The notes below the pieces were generated by a model. That model was not told the DNA's origin. It saw only the letters and a list, made by a program, of their open reading frames with translations, and ran no database searches. This document shows, in pieces, positions 17,501 through 32,500 of a DNA stretch of 37,633 nucleotides. How positions within the stretch are numbered: position 1 is the stretch's first letter; each line of letters begins with the position of its first letter. The stretch is from an uncultured Clostridia bacterium (GTDB taxonomy: Bacteria; Bacillota; Clostridia; Christensenellales; Borkfalkiaceae): positions 1 through 37,633 of the forward strand of contig CANQJJ010000014.1 in NCBI GenBank assembly GCA_947624215.1. The letters run 5' to 3'. A program made the translations under genes and the position numbers.

Positions 17501-20500
17501 AAACGTTTACATTTACGCTGAAACTGTATCTCGGCGACGGCGACCAAAGGAAGTTATACAGAATTTATACCAGCAATTCCGCTTATTCCGAGGACGATAA
17601 GGATAAGGTATGGACGTTGGACTACAAGGGCGGCGCGATCGCCGAGGGGCATAAATTCCGCTTGTCCTTTGACGCAGGGGCTCAAAAATATTACTTTGAT
17701 ACAGGCGCGCCCACGGACCCGGGCTATTATACCGTACAGATCGACATTTGGCCCGACGGCAACTACAGCAGCATTTCCGTTTCAACGCACTTGAGAATTC
17801 AAGCCCGCCAGCTCATGCTGCAATGGAACCAAAAGAAGATAGAGGATACACCACTTACCTATAACGGCCAGAAATTTAACCCCTACGATTATCTCCAAAT
17901 CGTATTTTACGACAACAAAGATCTCGAATTTGACAAAACCAACACAAGTGAGGGCGATTACGATTGGCAAATCGTCTATGCAGACAGTGCTTCGGGCGGC
18001 ACGGCAGGCGAGCGCGTCACTACGTTTACGCATGCTCTTACATATAGGATTCGCGTGCAGTTAAACGGCAAATACGCAAATATCTATGCTTGGCACTCCG
18101 ACAATCTTACTTCTGACCACGGCGGTATCTGTAGCGGTATCGACAACTTAGAGGCTACGATCAACTTCACCATTGCCAAGTACGAAGGTAATGAGATCGG
18201 AGCTGACTTTACCACGAGGGAAGGGGACGGCTGGACAATGGAAGGCGTTCTTCCCACCCGCCCTTATTACAGCAAGGGGGAGATCAAAGGCAAACCTACA
18301 AGCGATCCCTTCTTCGGCGGCTACAAAGTTGCGGTGATTTCCCAAGAGACGTACGACGCATATTTTGAACAATATAAGCAGAGTTATGCTGAAACGGGAA
18401 TTCCCAACGGCGGCTTCTACCAATTTTTGGGGGAGAAAAATGCGTCCCGAACAGACGAGGATAACGCCTATTCGCTTGGCGCGAGCGAGGACAACTACTA
18501 TGCGATCGTGTACAGCACCTATATGGATACTGGAGACAACGATTCCGACTTCCAGGACTACAACTTCTGCGAATTTATCACGCCCTTCAAAATTGTAAAG
18601 CGCAAGATCGCCGCGCCCACATTGAAGGAATACGAAGTAACGTATAATGGGACGGAACAGACGGCCGAACTGCAAGGCTTTAATGCCGTTAAGTTGCCGG
18701 AAGAGACCATGGCAACATATTCCACTCTTACGAAGAGTACCATCCATGGCCTACAAAGCCCCATTACTACAAAGGATACCTCCGTCAGCGCGACAAATGC
18801 GGATGTTTATAAAATTTATGTAAGACTCACAAATTATACTAATAATGTTTGGGACGAGGAGACTAACAATGATAAAGTGACGTTTGAGAACGTCAATGGG
18901 GAAAAATACGCCGTCATCACTTGGACGATCAACCGTATGCGGATCGATCCTACGAACACCGAGACCTATCCATTCTTCGATCCCGAAGAGCGGACATACA
19001 GCGGTAGCAGTTCAGAGATTGAAGCGCACTTCCAAAAGTCGGGCAATAGTTTGTCTTATTCGCAGACGGGCACATTGACTCCGTATGTTACCCTTGTTAC
19101 GGCGGTGAGTCAGTACATAGCAACAGACGCGGGCAAATATACCCTCTACATCAAGGCAACGGACAACTATTATATCAGCGAAACGGACGATTCCGCTCTT
19201 GCCGCCCCCGGCGAAACACAGGAGAATTATCCCATCGAGTGGAAGATTCTCAAAAAGACTCTGAATAAGCCCACTACGCAAGAGTCAAAAGTTTATACCG
19301 GGAATCAAGTAACTTTTGAATTTCCAAACTTCAACGAAATTCCTGCCATCGTGAAGTTGGACGGCGTTTCTTATTCGGGCGCCGTGTTCAAGACTGCCGG
19401 TGCCTTGACTAACGAACATTATTTCACACACTATGAGATTGATACCAAGACACTGCATGCGGTGGTAACGTATGCCGGCACGTATACTGTTACTTTTACA
19501 CTGAGTGACAAGGCAAACTATTGTTGGAAGGGCGATTCTGCCGAACCGGATGACGGAGAGAATTACGCCGGCACTTGTGAAGTAAAATTCACCCTTGAAC
19601 GCAAAAAGCTTGAAATCGATTGGGGCCAAGTGGCCTTCACGTACGACGGCAATGGTCATGCCCCCGTGCCAACGGTCAAAAACGCCGGCGGCTCCGATGC
19701 CCTCAAACTTCTGCCCAAGGTTTATAAAGATAACACCGGCGAGGCGCTCGAATCGGACCCCACAGAGGCCTACGATAAATATTGGTCGGTGCTGCAATAT
19801 ACCGATTCCATCCGTGATTGCATCGAAAGCAGGCAAATCACGGGCATTTACGCCGAAGGCGAAGAAAAGTTCGTCTACATTGCCGATAACTACATGTTCG
19901 CGGGTAGCGGCAGCGGCGGCGAGGTCAAACGGGTCGAAATACAGTTTAAGATCACTTCGCAGAGCGTCGCCGTGCCCGAACTAAAAGCCATTCTCGACCC
20001 CGGCGCGACAATTGGCAGCTATAACGGCACAGATAACACCATCATCGTAACCTACAAGGGCGAAAACTATCTCTTCAACGATTTCATCTCCAACTGGGAA
20101 GAAATCGCCGATCTCATCAAGATCACCTCGCCCGACTATAAGACGGATGACAATGTCGTCACGAACAAAGCCCCCGCGTTTATGAGCGTGAAATGGGTCA
20201 CGGTGGGGAGCTCGCTCGGCTACTACGAGATCAATTACTACATCGCCGACCCCGACAACTATTCGTGGCAAGGCAACGTCAAAGGCTCCGAAGAAGCGTT
20301 CACGTTCTATCTGCAGATCAAGCCCTATGAGCTTGCCGCACCCGCGGTCAATGGCATAGACAACGTCTATGAGACGGACTACAACGGCGCGGAGCAGAAC
20401 TTTACGGACGCGCTCACAAATTGGGCGTATTATGGCGAAAAAATCGGCGACGATAGCGACACCCGCGTGAAGATTTACAACGAAAACGAGGCTACCATGT

Positions 20501-23500
20501 CCGCGACGGACGTTAAGCGCGGCACCGGCGAAGGCGACAATGCGCTCGTCGAGGCGTATGAAATTACCGTAGAACTCGCAAGCGATAACTTCGTTTGGAA
20601 AAATGCGGCAAGCGGCGACGGCAACTCCACCGATAGGGAAAATAAAACCTTCTATTTCCGCATCAACCCCATCGCTCTTCAGGTAGAATGGAAGGGCGAG
20701 GGCGACAGCGGCTATGGCACGGCGCCCACGACGACTTACAACGGCGAAGCGCAGGGCCTCGAAGTGCAGCTCGCAGGTGCCCATCCGAGCGACGACGTCA
20801 AATTCGCATACGAGCTTTCCACCACGGATAGCACAGACAGCGCAACCATCCAAGATAAAACAAAAGCCGTAAATGCAGGCTATTACACTGCCACGGTCAC
20901 AAGCATTTCGGGCGATAAAGCGCGCAACTACTATATTGCCTCCTATAAGCGTGCGAAAGCGGGCGACAAGGCGGAGGCTGGGAATGTCGCCACGCAGCCT
21001 GCGCCCAACGCGAAATATACGATTTATAAATTGGGACTTGACAAGCCCACGAGCGAAAATAAAGGCGACAGCTACGTTTATAACAAAGAATTACAGACTT
21101 TCACCCTTCAGAAATGGAACGCTTCTCTTATGGAGATAAGCGCTTTTGCGGGCAAGGACTATACTGCCGCCCAAGGCCCCATAGAGGATGTAAGCTCCCA
21201 GACTGTGGACGACACGCTTCAACTCACGGCAAAGCACGCGGGCAAGTATTCCTTTACAATTTCCCTCAAAGACGATACGATCAAGGGTAACTATTGTTGG
21301 GCCACCGATAATTACAACACGGACCGTCTGCCCGATGCGACAACGGGCATAGATTCCCTTGTCGAAGAGTACCAAGACTATTGGGAGATCAAGCAACGCA
21401 CGATCACCGCGCCCACGCTCGCAAAGGGCGCCGCAGATAAGGAAGATTACAACTTCCGCGCCCAGCCCCGTAAGGAGAACAGTGCGCTCTATCCCAACTT
21501 CGATATCGGTGAGATTCCCGACATTACGGGCAATAGCGGCACCTATACCAAGAAAGTAGACGGCGATTTGCCTTGGGAAATGACCTTCACGGTCAAATAT
21601 TACAACGCCGAAGATGAGCCTATTACCAATTCGCTTGATGAAGACAGCAAGGAAGTCGGATACTACTATTTGATCCTCACGCTCACCGTTCCCGCTACCG
21701 AATGGAGCCAAGATTACGCATGGGCATCCTCGACGGAAGCCTACGAACTCACGCAGAAGAATGCCTATCTCACCGATCATCCCGATGTTTTGATCTCGGA
21801 TGGGGACGTGGTCACGATCAAGCTGTGGTACCGTATTTTAAGGGGCAGCTATTCGGCGAACTTTGCCCTGCATATCACCAAGCAGGCCGTATCTGAGGAT
21901 AATAGCGGTGCGGCAGAAAAATGGATCTACGGCGATTTGGGCAACCAAGGCGGCGGCTATTCCGTGTACTTCACCCGTGCATGGACTTCGGCGGGTCAAC
22001 CAAATCTTTGGGATGAGGGCATAGAAATGCGGGAGCGCTCGGTCTCCTATGCCTTGGTGCGAGAGGGTTACTATGATCCCACGAGGCACACGACACTCAC
22101 CCCTAGTGAACTTGTCAAAAACCAAACGATGTCCGCAGGCGGGCTTCAGAACGTCAGTGGACCTAATACAAGCGAAGACGCGGCAAAATTCATTCCCGAG
22201 TACCTGCCCTACAAGGCGGGCAGATATGTCGCGCTCATAAAGTATACGCCCAACGGCCCCAATGACGCGAGGAACCCCACCGAGACGGCAACGCTCGATG
22301 AAAAAACCTTTGAGGTCTACTTCACCATAGAGCAGCGCGAAATAGAGTTTACATGGGGCAACAAAACTCCCACTTACAGCGGCAAATCGCAGTTGCCCAC
22401 CACGTCTATTACCAATTCCGTGACGACAAACGGGATCTATCCCGGAACCGGCAGTGTATCCGACTCCCTCAATCTCACCGTGCAATGGGTGGAGGATGGC
22501 GTTCCCCAAGCAGATGGGCCCGTAAACGTCAACCGTGCTAAAACGGTGGACCAGGTCGGCAATTACACGATCCGTGCAACAAAAATCAACGGCACGTCGG
22601 CGGATAACTATAAGTTGCCCGATCTCGACAAAGCGCAAATCGACGACTTTGCGATTCAGCCTATTCAAATTACCCTCAAAGCGCAGAATGCGGAGCGTGA
22701 ATACGGCGACTACTTGTCCGGAACCAGCAACTATGGCGATACCAATATGGGCAGGAGCTTCTTCAACTACGATGAAGCAATCGGTAAAATTCTCGAAAAG
22801 AATCTGCAAGAAGACTTGGAGAACGCATTTTATGTTTTCGGATGCACTGAAGTGACCTACAATGCGGGGGCTCTTGTAAACCAGAGGTCAGACGTGAATG
22901 GCACGTATTATACGGTCATTATGATGAACAACCCCGACACATATGCTGGCCGATACAGCAACTATATGTTCACCTACGAGGCAGGCAAGTTTACCATAAA
23001 ACCGAAACAGATCGACAAGGTAGAGTGGGTAGAAGGCTCCTATACCTATGACGGGAAAGATCACCTTGCCGGCAATGTAACGAGCTTTGTGTACTTTGTA
23101 AGCAATATAGACAATGCGCACCTTGCTCCCCAATTACGGCTCGAAGTGGATGGCGTCGAGGTCACGAACTTCAAATATGCGGGCGAATATACCTTCACCG
23201 TACTCAGCGCAGGCACGGAAAATCCCAACTTCGTACTCGTGGGTAATGCCATGAACGCTACCCACACGTTCACCATGCAAAAGCGCACGGTATATGTCAC
23301 GGCAAATGATATCACCACCGATTACGGCTCCGAACCTACTGCCGCACAACTGAAATGGAGCTATACGTCCGGTCATGGCGCATCTGCTCACTTTGTGGAC
23401 AACAGTGGCTCGGAGATCACGGGCTGGCAAGAGAGTATCGACGACTACACCGTTTCGGGTGGCGCGAATACGTTTACACTGCCCGTCACCACGACCGCGA

Positions 23501-26500
23501 AGCAATTCAGCGACGTGGGCGGCACATACACGACCAATATCACGCTTGCCGAACCGTACAACAACTATATCATTGAAATTGTAGCGGGCAAGCATACCGT
23601 TCAGCAGAAGGTCATAGAGGTGAAGTGGGACGAAAATCTCACCTTCTACTACAACGGTACCGACAGGACAAAAAATGGCACCGAAGCATGGCTTGCTTAC
23701 TATGAGTCTCTCACCGAAAAGGAAGGCGATGCGCCCAAGAAGATCTATCTGCGCGTGCGGGCCTACGAGGGGTCAAACATCAACGACTTCGTTCCGTTCC
23801 AATATGTCAAGGCAGGCGAAACGGCATATAAATTCTACGCTTACTCGTTCAACGATACGGCGACCGAGAGCAAAAACTATCGTTTGCCGCTCTCTTCCGA
23901 CGGCGACCTCTATGGCAAGCTGTTTAACGAAGTTCAGCTCAAAGCGCGGGATGTGTATCTTGAAGCGAGTGATCTGAGCTATGTCTATGGCGACGAGGTG
24001 CCCACATGGAACGGCAGTAATCACGGCTGGACCTATGGCGCCCAAAGCGCGAACGCAGAGAATCAATTCCTCACCGAGGGCGAGGAAAACAACTTCTGGA
24101 TCGCCGTTACAAGCCTTACTCAGACAACGGGCAAGCGCAAGTTAGATAACGAATTCAAGCTGATATTCAGCGGCAGCGCCGCCGACTTCAACGGGCTTGA
24201 CTACTTCATCACGAGCGGCAAGACCAGCCTCGACACCAAAAACGGACAGGGCGGCTACGACTACCATGTCCACTTTAAGAGCGCGGCGATCACCGTAAAC
24301 GCCCGCCCGATCGTCGTCACCTACGAGCGGCAGGAGCACGAATACGGCGCGGAGCGGCAAGATCCCGCCAACCATGTTACGGTCGCGCTCGCCGACAACT
24401 ATTCGACGCTTGGCGGCACAGGCTCGGCCGCCCTTGTCAACGGGCATGGCAATAGCAAAGTGTTCAAAATCGAAGCCTTGAACGGCGACGTGAATATCGT
24501 CACGTCCGAGATATATCCCGATGTCGGCACCTATAAGGTCGTCCTCACTTTGCTCGACGATAACTACTCCGTCACGTTCAAGATGACCTATTATAACGGC
24601 GGGAGCGATCACCGCACGGCGGACGATGTAAATGAGAAGTGTACGGCAGCAGAGGGCTATATCATCACCGCCTCTAAGATTTTGAGCAATGGGTTCAGCA
24701 TTACTGCATACACAGGGACCTACAATGCGGCCGCGCACAACGCACTTGGCTCTATCAGTGGCAAATACTACGATAACAAGGGCGTTTTGCAGAGCTACAA
24801 CGCTTGGGACGGCACGGCAAAGGACGAGGCAAACAACTACTTTGCGGTCTACTTCCGCATCACGGCCGATTGGAATGCCGACAAGACGCAAACGGATTGG
24901 AATGCGAGTTGGACAGACGTCACACTCACCTATAAGGGCGGCAATCTCGAATCGACGGACGGCTACATTTGGCAGAAGGCGCTTCCGCAGTTCAAGCATG
25001 CGGGTACGTATCGGGTGTACTATGCCGTCGTGGCAGACAACCACGAGTTTGTATTCGGTGAAGACAACTATATCGAAGTCGTAATCAATCAGAAAGAGGT
25101 GCAGGTTTACGCCAACTTCGAGGGATACTATAGCGAAACGTTCGCTGGCTATCAGCCACAATACAAATTCGAAGGCTTCGAGGGCGACGAAAATGAAAAC
25201 TCGGCTCTGAACATCTCGAAAGTTTCTGCCATCGAGTGGCACATCGATAGCTACTCGGCAGGTTCCCTTGCGGGCGACTATCCTCTTTTGCTCACCTTCG
25301 GCAGCTTCACCGCCACGGACTATACCTTCAAGGCCAAGGATTATTCGGCAGGGGCTGAAGGGGTCGCAGGGGCCAACCATGTCAAGGTGAAACCTCTGCC
25401 GATCACCGTGACCGTAAATGACGGAAACGCCAAGAATACTTATTACTATAACGCCGCAATGGGGAAGGAATCCCGCTACGACCTCAATCGGCTTGGCGAG
25501 AAATATGCCTACACCATCAAGGTAAACGAAGGCATAAAGAACATCCTCGGAGAGTCGATAACGGATATCTTCGCGAACGACTACAAGGACGGACATGAGG
25601 GCGTCAGTTTCTTCACGCTCTCTTCAGATGCCATTCCCGATGAAAACATGACGCTCGGCGTGGGCTTCCACGATATCAAATTTGCCTATGCCGCAAATGG
25701 CGAACAGCGCTATGCCGTCACCCTCGTTTCGGAAAGGGGCAAAGAGGTAAAGCACGACAACGGAACATGCATCAAGGACGGCTTTGAGATCACTCCCGCC
25801 GTGATCAAAGAGGAAGCAGTTCACGCCTATGGCTCGACCAATGTTGTAGGTACCGGCGGCAAGACCTACGACGAAGAGTTCCACAATGCGCTCCACCTCG
25901 GCAGCACGAGCGACACATTCAATGGGGAAAACGGCAACAAGGACCTCACCGCGTTTGCGACCGCGGCAGATAAGGAGAAAATCAACTGGACGTTTGTTGT
26001 CTTCTTTAACAAGGATGCGGAATCCAACTATGCGAACGACGCCTTCTTCGACAAAGATTATTCGAGCGATACGAGCGTAATCAAAACAACGGGCAACAAC
26101 CCGCAGATCATCGACGCGGGCACATACATCGTGTATTATCGTCTGCAACTCGACAATCACACGACTGTTTATCGCATGTTGACAGGCAAGATCGCCAAAG
26201 CCGAAAATAAGTGGGTCTCTGAGTATCAGCTCAACGGCCGCAATATAGACGGCAACGCGTGGATCTACGGCGCAAAGGCAGATAATAATTCCGATGGCTA
26301 CGATAGTAGAGACATCACCGAACAGATCCCCGTCGCCAAGTTCAACCGCAAGTACGGCGTGATCGGCAATGAGGGCAGCAGCGCGACGAAGGCCATGAAC
26401 GAGGTGCCCGTCGTCACGCTCAAAAAGGGCAGTCAGGTGATAGGCGAGTTTACCATTGACTTCTACGCCTCGTCGATCCCAGGCTGGCTCTCGCAAAATA

Positions 26501-29500
26501 GTACGATACCGGGCAAGGGAAGCTATAAAAACGGTGCGCTGCTCGGCGCGGGTACGTACACCGTTACTTTCTCCATGCCCGAAACGGAAAACTACGAGGC
26601 GATTAAGGAGCAGACCGTAAAATTTACGATCGGCAAGAAAGAGCTGACCGTAAAGACCAACGACATGGAGATCTTCTACGGCGAAGATGCGCCCACTCCC
26701 ACGGTCAGCATTACGGGCTATGTGAACGGCGAAGGGAATTCGGTATTGGAGACCGAATCCAGAACGTACAAGATACTCGACAAACTCGACCTTGGGAGCG
26801 GGAAAGAGTACATAAAGGGCTACGAACGGGGTAGCGTGGGCGACTATTATATCACTGTCCAATGGACCAGTGAAAACGCAAGCGACAACTATATTCTTGA
26901 TCTCCATTCAGACGGCAAACTCAAGGTCAAGCCGCGCGCGCTCACCGTCACCATTTCCAACCATACGAACAAGTACAACTTCAATATCAGTAAAGCCAAA
27001 GAGACCGTCCAGTGGTTTGATCTTGATACATCAAATTGGAGCCAAATGGTCACGGTCGACAACACCAACCGCGCGGATGGCACGCATTATACAGGTTTCT
27101 ATTCCGATGAAATCTCCAAAGTCATCCGCCTTACCACGGGCGCCTTGATATGGAATAGCGGCATCGGCTACAAGTATGCAGATATCAACCAAAATAAGAC
27201 CGCGGATGCGGGCTACTATGCGATCACGGGCGAGCTCAACCTCACCACGGATTACAGCAAGAACTACGTTATCACTTTTAAGGGTGATTGGGGCGAATCT
27301 GTCGAGACGCAAGCAGAGCACGGCTCGGATCCCAAGAAGGGTGAGTGCGGCATCTTCCATATCGCCCCCGCAGATGTCACCATTTTTGTCATATGGCCGA
27401 CCGACGGCCGCGTCGGCGAAACCAAGGAATTTGTTTACACGGGCCATGAAAAGGTGTTCGATGCGGGCCCGGTTCAAGGCGCAGAAGGCCTGTCGGCGAA
27501 CATCGTCTACTATCAGTGGGATTCAAGCGACTACACCATTGCATTGGAACAGGCTCCCGTCAACGTGGGCAAATACAAAGTAGGTTTCACGCTCGGCGGC
27601 GCAGGGGCAAGCAACTACACCGCGGCCACGGCCGAAGCGGAGTTTGAAATTAAGCCCAAGCAAATCACCGTGAACTATCAGACCATGTGGTACGGCGAGG
27701 GCGGCGGTAAAGAGCTTATTCCTGCAACGGATATCGTCTACTACATGCGCGAATATGTCGTAGTGGGCACATTCGGCACGCAGGAAGCGGATGTCCAGAA
27801 TGGCAACAACAACGACAAGATGGTCGTCTTTGCCGATACCGGCAAGATCCGCATCTTCATCACTTATAACAACGATCCGGACACCAAGATGATTGCCGCC
27901 GGCACCTATACTGTGACCGCAAAGGTGCAGTATAATGTCGGTGGGGACGATTGGCAAGACTGTGGAAACTACACCATTAACCAGAGGAATTCTCAGCAAA
28001 TCACCGTTTCGCAGAAAGTCGTGAATTCCCCTTCCCAAACCGCTCCCGGCGGCAACAGCCTGACCTATGACGGCGAAGAAAAAACGTTTACCGTCGACAA
28101 CTTCATGGGCGAAACGGATACATTCATCAAGCAAGCGGTCATGTCCGTCAAGTTCGAGTATTCCAAGAGTGGCTTGTTCGCGGATGACGTGCAGGTCTTG
28201 ACTGTGGAGGGCAGTGACGGCAAGATCACCGTGAACAGTATCATCAAATGGATGGTGCGCGACGCGGGCGCTTACCGCATTACGGTCACTTTGAATTCGC
28301 CCGAAAACTACGATTTCCTTGGAAATATTTCCCGAGATTCGTTGACGTTTACATTTACCGTCAATAAAAAGGATCTCTATGTGCAGGTCAAGGACGCCAA
28401 TATCGAATACGGCGATAGTTTTGACGATGCGTTCAAAAAAACGCTCGAGTTGTTGTTCAGCGATTCGCCTGTGGATGACGATAACTTCACTGCCACCGGA
28501 GGCTTTGTCTCGAGCGATATCGAGGACGGGAAAGTCAAGGAAGGCGTTCTGAACAAGAGCAGCATGTCCATTGAGCCCACATCATATAACGAAAGCAACA
28601 ACGCAGGCCATACAACCTCTATCAAACTTTCGGGCATCACGGCCGAAAACTACAATGTAACCTGCGAGAATTACGGCGTTCTCACGGTCGTGCCGAGGAA
28701 AATCACCGTTCAAATCCACGACCCCGACCAGGCCAGCGTATATATCGGCGGCGAATTCACCGTGGCAAATTTGGACGATGATTTCCGACCCACGCTGACA
28801 CTCGTGGATGGCTCCACCCTCAATACGCGAGTTGACCACGATGTAAACGAAATCGGGGTAACCTACGAGGTGAAAGGCGACACCGTCGGCACGCACGCGC
28901 TCGTTCCTACGAACAACAACGGAAACTACGACATCACCTTCACGGGCGATTGGAAGGGCGAAGACGAGTATGCCGGAAAGGCGGGCACCTTCACCGTCGT
29001 GCGCGCACCGCTCACGGTGACCGTGGTCATCACCAACGGCGCGGGCGATCAAGAGCTCGATATCACCTTCGGCGATACGCCCGTATTCGACGTAGCTTAC
29101 GAGGGCTGGAAGGGCGAAGATATCAAAACCATGCCCGAACTGTTGCAACCGTTCGAGTTCCGGAACGAGCAGCAGAACTATTCCGCACAGCCCACCTATG
29201 TGCGGGGCTCGTCCATCGCGGGTAGCAAGTACACGGTCAGTATCAGCAACCAATCTGATGCGAATATCTTCTTCGAGAACTACACCGTGAAATTTGCCGA
29301 TGCCGTGACCATGACGGTTGTCTCGCGCGTGATCACTCCCACGGTCTCCAATGACCACAGGGAGTTCGAGGCCAACGACGATAGGAGCAACAAGGACCTG
29401 CCTGCGATAATCGCTTACGAGAATCAATACGGCGACATCGCGCCGAACGCGACGGTCACCTACAAAGGGGAATATAACGATAAAGACCCCGAGAAGCAGT

Positions 29501-32500
29501 TTGCGGGCAAAGATAGTTTCGTTTCAACAATTCCTCAGCGCGCGGGCGAGTTCCAAGTGAAACTTGTTTTGCCGCAGAATACGTTGGGTGGCTACAACTA
29601 CAAGTTCGAAGGTGGCGCAACCGAGACAACTTGCAATTATACCATCGAGAAGCAGAAGATCCTGCTCGAGTGGAAATATCCGCTCATTCAGGATGGTACC
29701 GCGGAGAACAGCATTGAAAAGTTCGACCAGCGTATCATGGAGTTCAGCTACGCGTTCGAAACCGCCGTTCAAGAGTACGTACCCAGCAACCACGGCGTCA
29801 CGGTAACCATCAGCGGCGCGGGCACGGGCGTAGGGACCGTCACGCTTACAAACGAATACGACTACGCACTCATAGCGAATGAAGGCGACAAGGGGTCTGA
29901 GACACTCGTACTTACTTTCCGCGTGATCTTAGACGACGTCGGCTTTACCGTGACGATCACGGGCTGGAAATACAGTCAGTTCGACGAGGCTGAGAACCTG
30001 CCCAAGTTTAACACCACGCAGACAATCGCCAACCCCGCTGTAACGTATCTATATATCGCCCTCAAAGAGAGTGATATCGTGACGTGGGAGGCCTACTCCG
30101 AGCAGCTTGCCGACACAAATCTCGATAAGACCGTAAGGCAGAATATCATCAATGCGCTCAACCAACTTTTGAGGGAGAGAGGGTCCACAACCGTCATCGA
30201 GAACAAGAATGCGGGCAGCTACCTCGTTTACGCCACGCTTTCCGAGCAGGTCGACTACGCCAGCGCGGTCACCGCTTGCTACTTTGTGATCGAGAAGTTA
30301 GACCTTGCCGTTCCCACGCTCACGGCCGAGGGTGGACACGAAGAATGCTACTACAACGGCAGCGCGCATAAGATGGACATCACCGACTTCAACTCTGCGA
30401 CCATGGAATATATCGCGGATAGCGGGCTTACCATCTCCACCGAGCAGCGAGGCGGCAGCGGTGTCGTCACCGTGCTCAGCGCGACCGAGGCGGGTGATTA
30501 CAAAATTCAATGGGTCTTGCGCGACACGACGAACTATGTATGGCAGGGCGACGATCAGAACCCCGTCACGACCTACACCATCCACAAAAATACGGTGCAG
30601 GTGAGCAAGAACAACGACAATTCTATCACCTACGGCGAGACGTTCACGCCCACGACCACGGTGTCGTTTGTAAACCTGAATGAAACCGCGGCATTTACGG
30701 ATTTCGCCATCACGTTCGGCTATCAAAAAGCAGACGAAGGTATTTCCGAAGTTGCGCCCAAGGCGGCGGGAACGTATACGATCTATGCCAAGGTCGAAGA
30801 CGGCGGCGCGAACTTCACAGGGATCACCGACTGGACGCGGATCGGCACGCTCACGATCGGCAAGGCGAACCTTGCAATTTATACCGAAAGCGCCGAGGTG
30901 GTATACGGCGAGAAAGCGCCCGCATTCACCTACAAGACCGACTCCGGTCTATTCTACGGCGATACGCTGGAAACTCTGCTTGCAGGGCTTGGCATCACCA
31001 GCGAAGCGACGGGCTACACGGTGGGGGCAGACGTAAACGAAGACGGCTATTCCATCACAATCAATTTGAACGGCGCAACGCTCGATAACTATGAAGTTAC
31101 CAAAAATGAGGACGAGCAGAATGCGGCACGTCTCAAAGTCGTGGCCCGCGAGCTGACGCTGACTATTCAGACGCTCAAGCGCTACTTCAACGATTTCCAA
31201 GCGCCCGAATTCAAGACGGCCGTCGTTTATTCGTCGGCCGAGGGTTCGGATTACTTCACCGTCACCGATGGCTCCATTTACGGCACCGACAAGCTGCAGA
31301 TCAAGCTCACGCTTGCCCCTGCAAGTGATGGCAAGTACAGCGTCGGCAGTTATGCGCTCTCGGGCGTTGTGGATACCGATTACGAAGGCGGCGCACAGGC
31401 GAACTATGCGGTTACCGTAAACAATGGCGCGATCGAAATTGAGCGGCTGACCATCACATTTGAGCACACCGAGGTAAAGTCCGCGGTCGGCGATGGGAGT
31501 AAGATCGTCTACAACCACGGCAACGAAGTGCCTCTGCACATTCTCCTCGAGTATACCGCCGCAGATCAGGAAAGAACGCAGACGGTCGAAAATGCCGAGC
31601 TCAAAATCGGCAAGGAAGGCTATGAGAAATACTTCCGCGTGACCTATTCGGGCAGTGACAATCAAAACAATGTCTACGGCAATACCGCAGAAGTTTCGGT
31701 AGCTCCCGTAAATGCGGGCACCTACCGTGCGAGCATTCTCCTTGTCGCGGAGTATGAAGGGCAGGTGGAACTCACGGGCATCAGTTCTGCGCGCTCCGAC
31801 GTCTACAACATCGAGAGGTTCGATCTCGATATCGCGCAGGTGCAGGAAAACATCAAAAAGAACCCTGCCTACACGCACACCTACGACGGCGTGAAATATA
31901 AGCCCGCACAAGAGACCGTGCAGAGCGACGTAAAACAAGCGCTCGGGGATCTCTATGCCAAGGGCAATGCCACGGCGCAAGCTTCGCTCGCAGGGGCGTT
32001 CACTGTGGGCAAATATGGAGAGGGCCTCAACGTCGGGAGCTACAATATCCCCGTCGCGTTCACCCCGAAGGGCGCAGCGAATTATAGCTGGGTCAGAGGA
32101 GCAAATCCCGTATATTCGGAGACTGCCGAGCTAACTTTCGAGATCGTAAAGCAGTGGAATACGGAAATCACTGTCGAGAAGACAGAGACAGCGGAGCATA
32201 TCTTCGACGGCATGTTCAACGCCGACAAGCTGAAGATGAAGTCCAACGTGCGCGCGTTCAAGGATTACAAGTTGAATCCCGACATCGGCGAGATCACCGT
32301 GTATGTCGCGACGGGCGATACGCAGCCCGAAAAGGGCGCTACGGGCGAGTGGACGGAGCTCACTTACGAGCAGGCCATCGCCATCAACAGCGCGGCGGCC
32401 ATGGCAGGCAAGCATTTTATCTACATCAAGCTTGGCGAAACGGCAAACTACGCCGCGGCCGAAACGGAAATTTTGGAATATGAGATCAAGCCGAGAAATG